64,000 nt of DNA, from contig NZ_CP051156.1 in assembly GCF_012277295.1 (NCBI RefSeq), positions 682,001 through 746,000 of the forward strand. The letters are read 5' to 3'. Both the position numbers and the translations under genes were made by a program. The DNA is from Wolbachia endosymbiont of Ctenocephalides felis wCfeT. Its GTDB lineage: Bacteria > Pseudomonadota > Alphaproteobacteria > Rickettsiales > Anaplasmataceae. The notes beneath the pieces are model-generated. The model saw only the letters and a list, made by a program, of their open reading frames with translations, made no database searches and was not told the DNA's origin. Below, in pieces: positions 29,567 through 48,056 of the stretch (within the stretch, counting starts at the first letter, position 1; the number at the start of each line of letters is the position of its first letter).

Positions 29567-30656
29567 GGCTTTGTTGCATAGCTAAAGTAAAAAGAACTGG
29601 GAGTTACTGACGAAATTCATTATAAACAGGTATTTAACCGACAAAGGAAAAATATGCCAGTCAAAATGAAAGTCAGTAACTGCTACGAATATAACAAATT
29701 TCTCCAAGAAAGAGGAAATATTTTTTATTACGTCAACGATGCCATAGAAAATTGGTACGAAAAAAGTCCCAAAATGGCCGGTGGCAACAATATTTATAGT
29801 GATAAAGTCGTAATTCTAATTCACATAATAACTTATTTGTTTAGAATAGGCCTAAGACAAACGGTGGGGTTTATAGCGGGATACCTTGAGCAAATAGGAA
29901 AAAATTTGCAAGTTATCAGCTATTCCCAGGCTTCCAGAAGATTCAAAAAGCTTAACTTAAAAATTAATGATCGAAGACATGATAAAAACAGTATGGAAAA
30001 TATTGAGATCGCCATAGATAGCACTGGAATAAGCATCTACAATAATATTCCAGGCCATAGTAAGGCAAACGGTACAGATAGAAAGTACCGTGGCTATAAG
30101 CAAACAAGAAAATTGCATGTAATGCTGGAGATAGGTAGCAAAAAAGTCATAGCTGCAAAATACAGTAGTGGAGTTTATTCTGACCACTATGGAGCCTGTG
30201 ATCTTATTGCAAGGGCTAATGCTAAATACAATATAAGCACACTATATGCAGACAGAGCATATAATCGAAAGAAGTTATACAAATTATGCAATGAGCTTGG
30301 CATAAAGACAAAAATTCCACTACAAAACAATGCAGTGGAGCATCCAAAGCTGGATTATATGGCTGAGAGAAATTCTACAATCAAGTTCATAAAGTCATAT
30401 GGTGAAGATGGTATGAAGAAGTGGAAAAAAGAGATAAATTATGGGAAGAGATCTTATATAGAAAGTTTTTTCTCGCGACTGAAGCAAACATTTGGGTTTA
30501 GTTTTAGGAACAAATCTGAGATTAACCGTGAGAAAGAAATGCTACTCAAGTGTTATTTGCTGAACAAATTTACTGAAATAGGCATGGCTAAATTTGAGAT
30601 AGCTTCATGAATTTATTATGCATTGCCTCCTATCCAAAGAGCGATGCAACAAAGCC
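29567..30656 (+). mobile_element. IS5-family (IS903-type) insertion sequence, copy 4
   Basis: 1090 bp, flanked by a perfect 9-bp direct repeat and lying within trkH. This is the only copy in the window with a target duplication, so it is the youngest or the only one untouched by recombination. The 9-bp size is the reason for naming the group IS903-type. Confidence 0.95.
29654..30610 (+). CDS. IS5-family DDE transposase, copy 4
   Basis: 318 aa with two substitutions relative to the other copies: Ser to Gly at residue 44 and Leu to Phe in the IKLIKSYG stretch. A few silent changes are also present. The DDE residues are intact. Confidence 0.92.
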   Translation: MPVKMKVSNCYEYNKFLQERGNIFYYVNDAIENWYEKSPKMAGGNNIYSDKVVILIHIITYLFRIGLRQTVGFIAGYLEQIGKNLQVISYSQASRRFKKLNLKINDRRHDKNSMENIEIAIDSTGISIYNNIPGHSKANGTDRKYRGYKQTRKLHVMLEIGSKKVIAAKYSSGVYSDHYGACDLIARANAKYNISTLYADRAYNRKKLYKLCNELGIKTKIPLQNNAVEHPKLDYMAERNSTIKFIKSYGEDGMKKWKKEINYGKRSYIESFFSRLKQTFGFSFRNKSEINREKEMLLKCYLLNKFTEIGMAKFEIAS

Positions 30657-30665
30657 TCCTGGATT
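30657..30665 (+). repeat. 9-bp target duplication, right copy
   Basis: TCCTGGATT directly after IS5-type copy 4, restoring the trkH frame on removal. Confidence 0.92.
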
Positions 30666-30857
30666 CAGCAACTTAATTGGTCCATCAGGTAATTATGCTT
30701 CCTTTAGTGACGAAGCGAAGCTATTTCTATCTTTGTTAATGCTACTTGGTAGACTTGAAATATTACCAATTTATTTTTGTTTATACAGTTTGACCCTACT
30801 CAAGAAAAAGTTAAGTTAAAGCGTTTCTGTTATAACAATGAGCAAGTTGCAGGAAAA

Positions 30858-30896
30858 AGCAGTTATTTTTAACTTACAATTTTGGAAATAACTGCT
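30858..30896. terminator. Hairpin between trkH and the next gene
   Basis: Perfect 11-bp arms (AGCAGTTATTT at 30858 and its complement ending 30896) with a 17-base loop. It lies between two convergent genes and could end both, but there is no T run directly after it. Confidence 0.45.
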
Positions 30897-30951
30897 TCAG
30901 TTAAGCACCTGGCTGCTTTATCGTAAGAGCAGCTAGCACAATGCTAGTTGT

Positions 30952-31353
30952 CTATAACTTATTTGGTTTATACAAAAAGTTTCTTATTGCTTCTACTTGT
31001 CTAGCAGTTAAATCGTGAGCTATTATTGTTGTAGTTACAACATTTGTCTTACTATTTGGCTTGCAACTATGGAACACATCAAGGTCAAGGCTCTTGTCCT
31101 TTGGTTGGATCCTTATATCGTGATCGCGGCCATCTTTGTGTGTACGGAGAATTAGCTGATCAAAATTATATCCGATCATCTCATAATCTTTTCCTCCTTG
31201 AGTAGTGCTCATTGTAAAGCCCATCGCATCTCCAAGAAGTTTCATTTCCTCGTTATACTGAGAACCTGAATGGAAATTGCAGAATTTCAGTGGTATTGTA
31301 AATGCTTGGTCAACAGTATACTCGTCAAAGTTTGCATATAATTCTTGTAGCAT
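30952..31353 (-). CDS. Hypothetical protein
   Basis: A 133-aa soluble protein starting MLQELYANFDEYTVDQAF, without signal peptide or membrane helix. Polar and aromatic residues are mixed (QGGKDYEMIGYNFDQLILRTHKDGRDHDIRI), consistent with a small beta-rich domain. No family is recognised. It stands alone, convergent with trkH. The open length and clear ATG support a real gene; the function is unknown. Confidence 0.6.
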   Translation of the reverse strand: MLQELYANFDEYTVDQAFTIPLKFCNFHSGSQYNEEMKLLGDAMGFTMSTTQGGKDYEMIGYNFDQLILRTHKDGRDHDIRIQPKDKSLDLDVFHSCKPNSKTNVVTTTIIAHDLTARQVEAIRNFLYKPNKL

Positions 31354-31496
31354 AGATTTATCCTAAGTTAAAATTATCATTTTAGCATTAATTTATTAAA
31401 TATATGTATATCTTGGCATAATAACTTAACCATAGAGAAATTTTGATTGAAAAATTGCTTTTCTGTTATATAAATAACAGTTTAGGATAATCAAAA

Positions 31497-32018
31497 ATGG
31501 AAAGTGATAAATATAGTCTAGCTTTAAGAATTATGCATTGGCTAATGGCTGTTTTCATTATTAGTATGCTTTGTTCTGGGTTGTATATGAAAAGCTTGCC
31601 AGTTAGCAATGAAATAAAGTTCAGCATATATGCCATTCACAAAGCTTCCGGCGTCACTGTGTTTGGGTTAGTCATCATACGCATATTCCTTCGAATATTT
31701 ACCTATGTTCCAGCATATCCAGCAAATTTTTCTCGATTAATAATCAATGCAAGCAAAACAGTACATTTTGGCTTATACTCTTTAATGATACTAATGCCAT
31801 TATCTGGTTATGTTATGTCTTCTGCTTCTGGTATAAATATTAAGTATTTTTTTCATATTCCATTGTTGATCAGTAAAAACAAAGACTTGGCTAGCATAGC
31901 TAATGGATTACATTCAGTGCTTGCCTATTTTATGATATTCTTTATAACTTTACATATACTTGCTGCTTTAAAGCATACATTTATGGATAAACAAAATATT
32001 TTTAAACGTATTACATAG
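31497..32018 (+). CDS. cybB: Cytochrome b561 family protein
   Basis: A 173-aa protein with four membrane helices and the histidines expected to bind two b hemes: MHWLMAVFIISML in helix 1, YAIHKASGVTVFGLVIIRI in helix 2, HFGLYSLMILMPLSGYVMSSASG in helix 3, and LHSVLAYFMIFFITLHILAALKH in helix 4. Members of this DUF-type b561 family pass electrons between quinol and other carriers in the inner membrane. It lies five bases upstream of the flavoprotein gene at 32024, probably in one transcript. Confidence 0.88.
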   Translation: MESDKYSLALRIMHWLMAVFIISMLCSGLYMKSLPVSNEIKFSIYAIHKASGVTVFGLVIIRIFLRIFTYVPAYPANFSRLIINASKTVHFGLYSLMILMPLSGYVMSSASGINIKYFFHIPLLISKNKDLASIANGLHSVLAYFMIFFITLHILAALKHTFMDKQNIFKRIT

Positions 32019-32023
32019 GTTAT

Positions 32024-33058
32024 ATGGAAAAGTTAAGCAGTCTCTGGAAAAAGGGGACAGATTTCCTCGGTAACAAATTTGCAATAATGGGTGGTGCTAT
32101 GAGCTGGGTTTCTGAGAGAAATCTAGTTTCAGCAATCTCCAATGCTGGTGGTTTTGGTGTAATTGCATGTGGTGCTATGTTTCCAGACTTATTGAAGAAG
32201 GAAATAACTGAAACACAAAAACTAACCAATAAGCCATTTGGTGTTAATTTGATTACTATGCATCCTCACTTAAGTGAGTTGATAGATGTGTGCATTGAAA
32301 CACGAGTTAGCCATATTGTACTCGCTGGTGGTGTGCCAACAAAACCTAGTATTGAGAAAATCAAGAATGCAGGAATTAAGGTCATGTGTTTTGCACCAGC
32401 ACTAAGTCTGGCAAAAAAATTAGTAAAAATGGGAGCGGATGCGTTAATAATAGAAGGAATGGAAGCAGGTGGTCACATAGGTCCTGTTAGCACATCTGTT
32501 CTTGCACAAGAAATATTACCATATTTCAAAGATGAACCGATACCTGTGTTTGTTGCAGGTGGAATAGGGAGAGGTGAAATGATAGTGAATTATCTTGAAA
32601 TGGGAGCAAGTGGTTGTCAAATAGGGACTTTATTTGTCTGCACTAATGAGTCAATTGCCCATAAAAATTTTAAAGAAATATTTATAAAATCAGCTGCACG
32701 CAATGCAGTGCCTTCTGTGCAGCTCAGTGCTGATTTTCCTGTAATTCCAGTGAGAGCTATAGCCAATAAAGCTAGTGATGACTTTATAAAATTTCAAAGG
32801 GAAGTAATTGAAAAATATCATAAAGGAGAGGTATCAAAAGAAGATGGTCAACTTGAGATAGAAAAATTTTGGGCTGGAGCATTAAGAAGAGCAGTGATTG
32901 AAGGAGATGTTGAAAATGGGTCTTTGATGGCTGGTCAAAGTGTTGGTATGGTCGATAAGGAAAAGTCTGTAAAGGAAGTGATAGATATCTTAATTCAACA
33001 GGCTAATGACTGCTTTCGAAGCTCAATTTCTGATGGCAATTTTTTTGTCAAAGCTTAA
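32024..33058 (+). CDS. Nitronate monooxygenase / FabK-like FMN enzyme
   Basis: A 344-aa TIM-barrel flavoprotein of the 2-nitropropane dioxygenase family. Motifs: AIMGGAMSWVSERNLVSAISNAGGFGVIACG at the N-terminus, then ADALIIEGMEAGGHIGP with the active-site-region histidine. Phosphate-binding loops follow (VFVAGGIGRGEM and GASGCQIGTLFVCTNES). The family includes nitronate monooxygenases and the enoyl-ACP reductase FabK, and the sequence alone does not separate them. The start ATG is six bases after the cytochrome b561 stop. Confidence 0.82.
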   Translation: MEKLSSLWKKGTDFLGNKFAIMGGAMSWVSERNLVSAISNAGGFGVIACGAMFPDLLKKEITETQKLTNKPFGVNLITMHPHLSELIDVCIETRVSHIVLAGGVPTKPSIEKIKNAGIKVMCFAPALSLAKKLVKMGADALIIEGMEAGGHIGPVSTSVLAQEILPYFKDEPIPVFVAGGIGRGEMIVNYLEMGASGCQIGTLFVCTNESIAHKNFKEIFIKSAARNAVPSVQLSADFPVIPVRAIANKASDDFIKFQREVIEKYHKGEVSKEDGQLEIEKFWAGALRRAVIEGDVENGSLMAGQSVGMVDKEKSVKEVIDILIQQANDCFRSSISDGNFFVKA

Positions 33059-33204
33059 GCTACGCTCCTCAAATACATTCAAGTATTCTGTGGTGCTCGT
33101 TTGCGCTTCCCCTAAAAATTTCTCACCATAAATCGGTTTCAAAAGCAGTCTAATATCTCAAAGATATTTGCTTACAAGCAAGAAAGTCGTTTCAAAGAGC
33201 AACA

Positions 33205-33232
33205 TTGACAGATTGTGATATGCGCTTATAAT
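33205..33232 (+). promoter_or_regulatory. Consensus sigma-70 promoter for tRNA-Gly
   Basis: TTGACA (33205-33210), 16 bases, then TATAAT (33227-33232), both matching the consensus exactly; the mature tRNA begins 14 bases later. Confidence 0.8.
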
Positions 33233-33245
33233 ACAAGTTAGCAGT

Positions 33246-33321
33246 GCGGGAATAGCTCAGTTGGTAGAGCGCAACCTTGCCAAGGTTGAGGTCGAGGGTT
33301 CGAGCCCCTTTTCCCGCTCCA
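33246..33321 (+). tRNA. trnG: tRNA-Gly (anticodon GCC)
   Basis: A cloverleaf is visible. The acceptor arm is GCGGGAA / TTCCCGC, the D arm AGCTCAGTTGGTAGAGC, the anticodon arm AACCT-TGCCAAGGTT with GCC, and the T arm GAGGGTTCGAGCCCC. CCA is encoded at 33319-33321. IS66 copy C begins about 50 bases downstream. Confidence 0.95.
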
Positions 33322-33371
33322 TGTAGTGTGTTTGAACCTATCTTATGCTGGATCTAGCTTAATTCAAAACC

Positions 33372-34832
33372 GTATCCATTCAGGTATATGGCTTAAGAAG
33401 CAATAGCCAGTAGGTTTTGAAAAGGATTTAACTTCTTTTGCCTCCAAGTCAAGTACAATGAAATTATCCTCTCAAGAAACATATTTCCCCGTTTCGATTG
33501 TGTAAAATATGAAACTTTTCGGTAAACAACGTAATGCCGAATCTGTCGCTCAGCATAGTTGTTTGTCAGTGGAATATTTTCTGGATCGTCCAAAAATTTC
33601 CACATCATCAGATCCGATTTCATGATATTTTTTGCTACTCGAGACGCTCCAATTGCCTCGGGTAAATTTGATATATTCTTTAAGTAATATCTCGTTCGCT
33701 TGCGTAATTTTCTTGCTCTTCTTATGAACCTTAATGTGTCTATTTCATCCTTTAACAGAGCTTTTTTCAATGCAAATAATTCAGTAGCAACATTCCTTAA
33801 ATAATACCCCAAAACTTTCACTTCGCTATTCCAACTATGAGACAACCTTTCAAAATCTCTTGCTAAATGTGCCCAACAGACCTGCCTTTTCTTGCTGGAA
33901 AAGTAGTTGTAAGCTGCATATCTGTCGGTCACTACTAGGTTGTTATTCTTTCCAAATTTACTATTTTCCAGGACTTTCATCCCTCTTGACTCTGTCAATT
34001 TGATCACACTTCCTATTTTGCTCGCAAACATCCAGCACCAGCCCTGTTTACCTTTGTTGTAATGGCTAGTTTCATCGATATGTAAAATTTTGCTCTTGCT
34101 TACCTCTTCCTCAATTTGCTCATATGCTTCTTGGCATTTTTCTGCCACTCTAGCCTCGCTATTTGATACACTACCGACGCTGATATCCAGGTTGAAAATG
34201 TCCTTTATAATATTTGCCACTTCTTTTTTCGAATTCTTGTAAAATCCACTTAATGCTGCAATTACTGACTTAACTCTTGGACCAAATGTGTCCGCAGTTA
34301 CTCCTTCTTGTAGCTTGCTACTTTTTCTTTTTCCACATCTTTTGCAACGTCCATGCTCTAGTTGATATTCAACTACATACGGCTTGATTTCCGGCAAATC
34401 GACCTTTTGATGAGTATACGGATCTTTTGATACCGCAATTTCTCCTCCGCACTCACACGTATTGGGCAGTTCTATTTTTACCATCTCATCTGCCTCCATT
34501 TTAGGGCGGTAACTGCCTTTATGTCCAACCTGTGCTCCTACTTTCCTGTCACTTTTTGGCTTATTTTCCCTCATCTTATATAATTCTTTGGAGCTTGGTA
34601 TAGATGAATTTTTTGAATTTAAGCCAAGCCTTTCTTTTAACTCAGCGTTTTCGATCCTTAGCGCTTTATTTTCTGCTTTAAGCTCTTCTATTTTTGTTTC
34701 TAACTTTTCTATAGTCTGCTTAAACTTTCGCAAAATTCTAAAAGATCAACCATATTACCTCACAGCCACTCTAGTTTACCTTTTTAGCATTCCTTGTCTA
34801 CTCTTTATTTTACCGCCCGGCTGAATGGATAC
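33372..34832 (-). mobile_element. IS66-family insertion sequence, copy C
   Basis: 1461 bp with the usual ends. Flanks TCAAAACC and GTCACTAA do not match. On the right it has removed the 5' end of a phage-tail-like gene. Confidence 0.9.
33393..34733 (-). CDS. IS66-family transposase, copy C
   Basis: 446 aa, differing from copy A by one visible change (Thr to Ala in KSVIAALSG). All catalytic and zinc-binding residues are present. Confidence 0.9.
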   Translation of the reverse strand: MRKFKQTIEKLETKIEELKAENKALRIENAELKERLGLNSKNSSIPSSKELYKMRENKPKSDRKVGAQVGHKGSYRPKMEADEMVKIELPNTCECGGEIAVSKDPYTHQKVDLPEIKPYVVEYQLEHGRCKRCGKRKSSKLQEGVTADTFGPRVKSVIAALSGFYKNSKKEVANIIKDIFNLDISVGSVSNSEARVAEKCQEAYEQIEEEVSKSKILHIDETSHYNKGKQGWCWMFASKIGSVIKLTESRGMKVLENSKFGKNNNLVVTDRYAAYNYFSSKKRQVCWAHLARDFERLSHSWNSEVKVLGYYLRNVATELFALKKALLKDEIDTLRFIRRARKLRKRTRYYLKNISNLPEAIGASRVAKNIMKSDLMMWKFLDDPENIPLTNNYAERQIRHYVVYRKVSYFTQSKRGNMFLERIISLYLTWRQKKLNPFQNLLAIAS

Positions 34833-35144
34833 GTCACTAATGTTTACGATGATATGTCAAAGCAGCTTGCTATTCCTTACATAAGGCTACACATAGCAAA
34901 CTATAGTAACTTACACATGCTTACTAATTTTGCTGTGAAAGCAAGGTTTTCATGTGATATATACGCTTATAATATAAAAAGCATGTTTACCATTATAAAG
35001 CATATCAATTTGGTGCTAAAAAAAATTCAATACAGCAGTAATGAAACTGTTTTAGAAAATAATTGCATTATGAATCAACTTGATGGAGTTTTACACTCAA
35101 AAATTAATTTCGATATTTTTATTAAAGGAGGAGATAATGAATAA
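34833..35144 (+). pseudogene. GTA/phage DUF3168-like tail gene, 5' end lost to IS66
   Basis: About 103 codons remain, entering from the IS66 end with no start codon. The sequence runs YDDMSKQLAIPYIRLHIANYS, then ARFSCDIYAYNIKSMFTIIKHINLVLKKI, and ends before GGDNE. This resembles the DUF3168 tail-completion protein found just before the major tail gene in gene transfer agents (RcGTA g8). The last codons overlap the start of the next gene by eight bases, the tight coupling expected of a phage-type operon. Similarity was judged by eye from the pattern of the family. Confidence 0.5.
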
Positions 35145-35526
35145 GTTACGGCTAAAAATTAAAGATAATAATAATAATTTTGTTGTATTAAATAATATAA
35201 AAAATCTTAGATTCACTTTAAGTAATAATAAAGAAGAAATAAAAGATATTCCTTCCCTTGGCTGGAGAAAAGTATTGGATTGTGCTGGCAATAGACACAT
35301 TACAATAAAAATAAACGGAATTTTAGATTCTATATTAGCTGATGAATTGTTACGTAATTCTGCTATGATTAATTCTGTTAATGACTATGAAATCGATTTT
35401 AATATTAGAGAGAAAGTTAAGTTGCGATGTTCTATTGAACTATATGAGAGGTATTATGATACCTCCGCTTTTGATAGTTTCACTGTCGTTTTAGCTAGCT
35501 CTGAAATTGTAGGCCCTTTCCATTAA
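35137..35526 (+). CDS. GTA-like (TP901-1 family) major tail protein
   Basis: A 129-aa protein from ATG 35137, chosen for the strong AAAGGAGGAG site just upstream. It reads LRLKIKDNNNNFVVLNNIKNLRFTLS, a DIPSLGWRKVLDCAGNRHITIKINGIL core and a DSFTVVLASSEIVGPF end. That is the order seen in TP901-1-type major tail proteins, such as RcGTA g9: a K/D serine or proline followed by GWR, then G..HI.I...G, then the DYEIDF segment and the C-terminal strand. In the family it polymerises into the tail tube. The neighbouring g8-like gene supports the call. Other tail genes are absent, so it is probably a relic. Confidence 0.6.
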   Translation: MNKLRLKIKDNNNNFVVLNNIKNLRFTLSNNKEEIKDIPSLGWRKVLDCAGNRHITIKINGILDSILADELLRNSAMINSVNDYEIDFNIREKVKLRCSIELYERYYDTSAFDSFTVVLASSEIVGPFH

Positions 35527-35578
35527 TATTAATTTAATTTTTTCATATATAATGATTAGTAAAGATTTTAAATAAGTT

Positions 35579-44852
<9,274 letters not shown>

Positions 44853-44880
44853 TCACTAAAAAGAGCTATAAATAAACACC

Positions 44881-45830
<950 letters not shown>

Positions 45831-45841
45831 GTCATTACTCC

Positions 45842-46489
45842 TTAAACTATATCTTCCACTTTGCTTACTTTATAAGACTTGCCCATAGTTGAATTAAGAA
45901 AAATACTCTTAAAATAAACTCCTTTTACAGAAGCAGGCTTATTATCTTTAATTGCTTTAAGAAAAGCTTTTAAATTCTCTAATAAATCAGAGATACTAGA
46001 TTTCATACTTCCCAATTTACCATGAATGATGCCATTTTTATCCGTCCTAAATTTTATCTGACCAGATTTAATAGTCTTGATAGCTTCTACAACATTCCGA
46101 GTCACAGTGCCAAACTTAGGATTAGGCATAAGTCCTTTAGAACCTAATATCTTTGCAATAGGAGTAATTTTTGCCATAAAATCAGGAGTGGTGATACACC
46201 AATCAACATCTAATTTTCTACCCTTTTTTATCTCTTCAATCAAATCCTCCCCTCCAACGATATCAGCACCAGCTTTTTCAGCTTCAGACAGATCCTTATC
46301 TTGAGCAAAAACCGTAATCTTAATATCCTTTCCAATACCTTTAGGCAGCACCACTATGCCACGCACTTGCTCCTCAGATTTACGCGAATCTACTCCCAAA
46401 TTAATTGCAACATCAATTGATTCATCAAATTTTGCTGTTGCAGACTTAATAATCTCTTCTAAGCACCGCTTAACTTCATATGTATGCAT
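45842..46489 (-). CDS. rplA: 50S ribosomal protein L1
   Basis: 215 aa. Typical L1 blocks: [24 protein letters not shown] near the start, [23 protein letters not shown] in the middle, and [20 protein letters not shown]. It forms the mobile L1 stalk that helps release tRNA. It is somewhat shorter at the N-terminus than many homologues. The gap to rplJ is 11 bases. Confidence 0.94.
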   Translation of the reverse strand: MHTYEVKRCLEEIIKSATAKFDESIDVAINLGVDSRKSEEQVRGIVVLPKGIGKDIKITVFAQDKDLSEAEKAGADIVGGEDLIEEIKKGRKLDVDWCITTPDFMAKITPIAKILGSKGLMPNPKFGTVTRNVVEAIKTIKSGQIKFRTDKNGIIHGKLGSMKSSISDLLENLKAFLKAIKDNKPASVKGVYFKSIFLNSTMGKSYKVSKVEDIV

Positions 46490-46493
46490 ATTC

Positions 46494-46940
46494 CTAACCT
46501 TCTTTAACTTCTATACCCATTGACTTAGCAGTACCTATCACCATTTTCACTGCTGCATCCTCATTATCTACTTTCATATCAATCATTTTGTATCTTGCAA
46601 TCTTAATTATAGCAGACATAGGAAGCTTTGCCACCAATTCTTTGCCCGGATTGCTAGAACTTTTACTTAATTTAGCGTCTTGCTTCAATAAATAAGCCAC
46701 CGGAGGACCGCTAACAGTAAAATCATGAGAACGATCATCCTTTATAGTAATCCTTACTGTTACTAAATCACCTACTTTATAATTAGCATTAGCAGCGTTT
46801 GTAGTAGCTTTATTGAAAGCTTCGCAAAATTTAGGAACAGCTATCCCACGTGGACCAAGCACTGAAGCAATTTTTGGCCCAGGAACTGCTTTCCCAGCTT
46901 CCATAAGTAAGTTAATTTTAGCAACTATATTACTACTCAT
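46494..46940 (-). CDS. rplK: 50S ribosomal protein L11
   Basis: 148 aa with the L11 N-terminal domain ([25 protein letters not shown]) and the RNA-binding C-terminal domain ([35 protein letters not shown]). It lies in the GTPase-associated centre. Four bases separate it from rplA. Confidence 0.95.
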   Translation of the reverse strand: MSSNIVAKINLLMEAGKAVPGPKIASVLGPRGIAVPKFCEAFNKATTNAANANYKVGDLVTVRITIKDDRSHDFTVSGPPVAYLLKQDAKLSKSSSNPGKELVAKLPMSAIIKIARYKMIDMKVDNEDAAVKMVIGTAKSMGIEVKEG

Positions 46941-46943
46941 ATA

Positions 46944-47762
46944 TTACTCCTTTATTTTTTCTACATGAGCTAAATCAAGCTCTATAATTGTTGGCTTACC
47001 TAAAATTGATACTTCCACGCTAATAATTTTTTTCTCATCATTTATCATATCAACTTTACCAGTAAAACTTTGGAAAAGGCCATCATTAATTCTCACCTTT
47101 TCACCTTTTTCATAACCACAACTCAACTTTTTTGTCTCTTGAGCATTACAAAGCGCATTGCACATAGAGCGAACTTCATCATCTGAAATTACTTTTGGAA
47201 CATTACTATCCTTTAAAAACCCATAAACTTTAAGAGATTTCGGTATACTATTAATAAAGTTTAACACTTCATCACATAAATGTACATACAAAAATATATA
47301 ACCAGGAAAACACCTCTTGCGCGTAGCAACTTTCTTAGTTACTTCATTTGATTCTTCATATGGAATAAAAACTTCTTTAAAGTAGTCATTTACACCCAGT
47401 CTCATAGAACTTTCCAGTATATGCTGACGCACCTTCTCCTCATAGTTAGAAGCAACTCTTAAAATATACCATTTATACTTACCAAATTCTTTACATTTTA
47501 ATTTTACTTCATCATCGGGCACCACTTCAAAATCACCATCACAAAAACCAGGTGTTTGACTCAAAATATCTTTACTTTCATCACACAAATGCATACATAC
47601 ATACACTTCACATAATTCTTTTACATCAGACTTTGAACTATACACCGTTTGATAAGGAATAAAGACTTCTTTAAAATAAACAGCATTATTCACCAATTCA
47701 CGTATATACTGCTCATGCCCTTGATCAATTTTAATTATATACCATTTATACTCAGATGTCAT
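46944..47762 (-). CDS. nusG: Transcription antitermination factor NusG with duplicated NGN domain
   Basis: 272 aa from ATG 47762 (MTSEYKWYII), against about 180 for ordinary NusG. Residues 5-85 and 92-195 are two NGN domains in tandem. Both open with YKWYI, carry YFKEVFIPY and a VxLCDE stretch, and end in DDEV..xC. Only the second keeps the RKRCFPGYIFLYV strand that forms the conserved NGN surface. A KOW domain follows (GEKVRINDGLFQSFTGKVD). NusG binds the beta' clamp and couples transcription to Rho or the ribosome. The extra domain is unusual. It overlaps secE by 11 bases. Confidence 0.93.
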   Translation of the reverse strand: MTSEYKWYIIKIDQGHEQYIRELVNNAVYFKEVFIPYQTVYSSKSDVKELCEVYVCMHLCDESKDILSQTPGFCDGDFEVVPDDEVKLKCKEFGKYKWYILRVASNYEEKVRQHILESSMRLGVNDYFKEVFIPYEESNEVTKKVATRKRCFPGYIFLYVHLCDEVLNFINSIPKSLKVYGFLKDSNVPKVISDDEVRSMCNALCNAQETKKLSCGYEKGEKVRINDGLFQSFTGKVDMINDEKKIISVEVSILGKPTIIELDLAHVEKIKE

Positions 47763-47952
47763 AAATAATTCCAAATAAAGCCTTAATCACGTAAAGAGAC
47801 ATGAAATCCACAAAACAAAAGAAGATTGAAAAGCATAATATTACAATCATAACAACAAACAAAGACGATAACACTTCCTGTTTTTTTGCCCATGTAATCC
47901 TTCGTACTTCTTGCTTTATATCACAAAAAAAACCACTCAAACTTTTCAACAT
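47752..47952 (-). CDS. secE: Preprotein translocase subunit SecE
   Basis: 66 aa from ATG 47952 (MLKSLSGFFCDIKQEVRRITWAKKQEV); a GTG nine bases earlier is the alternative. The conserved VRRITWAKKQEV amphipathic stretch precedes one membrane helix (SSLFVVMIVILCFSIFFCFVDF). It clamps SecY in the inner membrane. It keeps the usual secE-nusG order. Confidence 0.93.
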   Translation of the reverse strand: MLKSLSGFFCDIKQEVRRITWAKKQEVLSSLFVVMIVILCFSIFFCFVDFMSLYVIKALFGIIYDI

Positions 47953-47971
47953 TTCTACCACAATATTAATG

Positions 47972-48044
47972 CAGGAGCGATAGGAATTGAACCTACAACC
48001 TCTGGTTTTGGAGACCAGCGCTCTACCAATTGAGCTACACTCCT
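47972..48044 (-). tRNA. trnW: tRNA-Trp (anticodon CCA)
   Basis: Cloverleaf from 48044 on the minus strand: acceptor AGGAGTG / CGCTCCT, anticodon arm CTGGT-CTCCAAA-ACCAG, and T arm GTAGGTTCAATTCCTAT. CCA is not encoded. It sits between tuf and secE, the common arrangement. Confidence 0.94.
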
Positions 48045-48056
48045 ATAACTCAAATT

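Larger units (their letters stand above)
28257..30819 (+). pseudogene. trkH: TrkH-type potassium uptake protein, interrupted by IS5-type copy 4
   Basis: The 5' part (28257-29566) and 3' part (30666-30819) add to 1464 bases, exactly 487 codons plus a stop, once the IS and one 9-bp repeat are removed. The joined protein has the TrkH layout: repeated pore loops with filter-like motifs SGITTTGATIF, STVATGGFSN, SLITSTGYS and SATLTNSGPG, the GGCSGSTSSGIKIFR stretch, and the C-terminal LLMLLGRLEILPIY. It would import K+ with TrkA. The insertion falls at the last pore loop, so the protein is presumably non-functional unless the element is lost. Confidence 0.88.
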
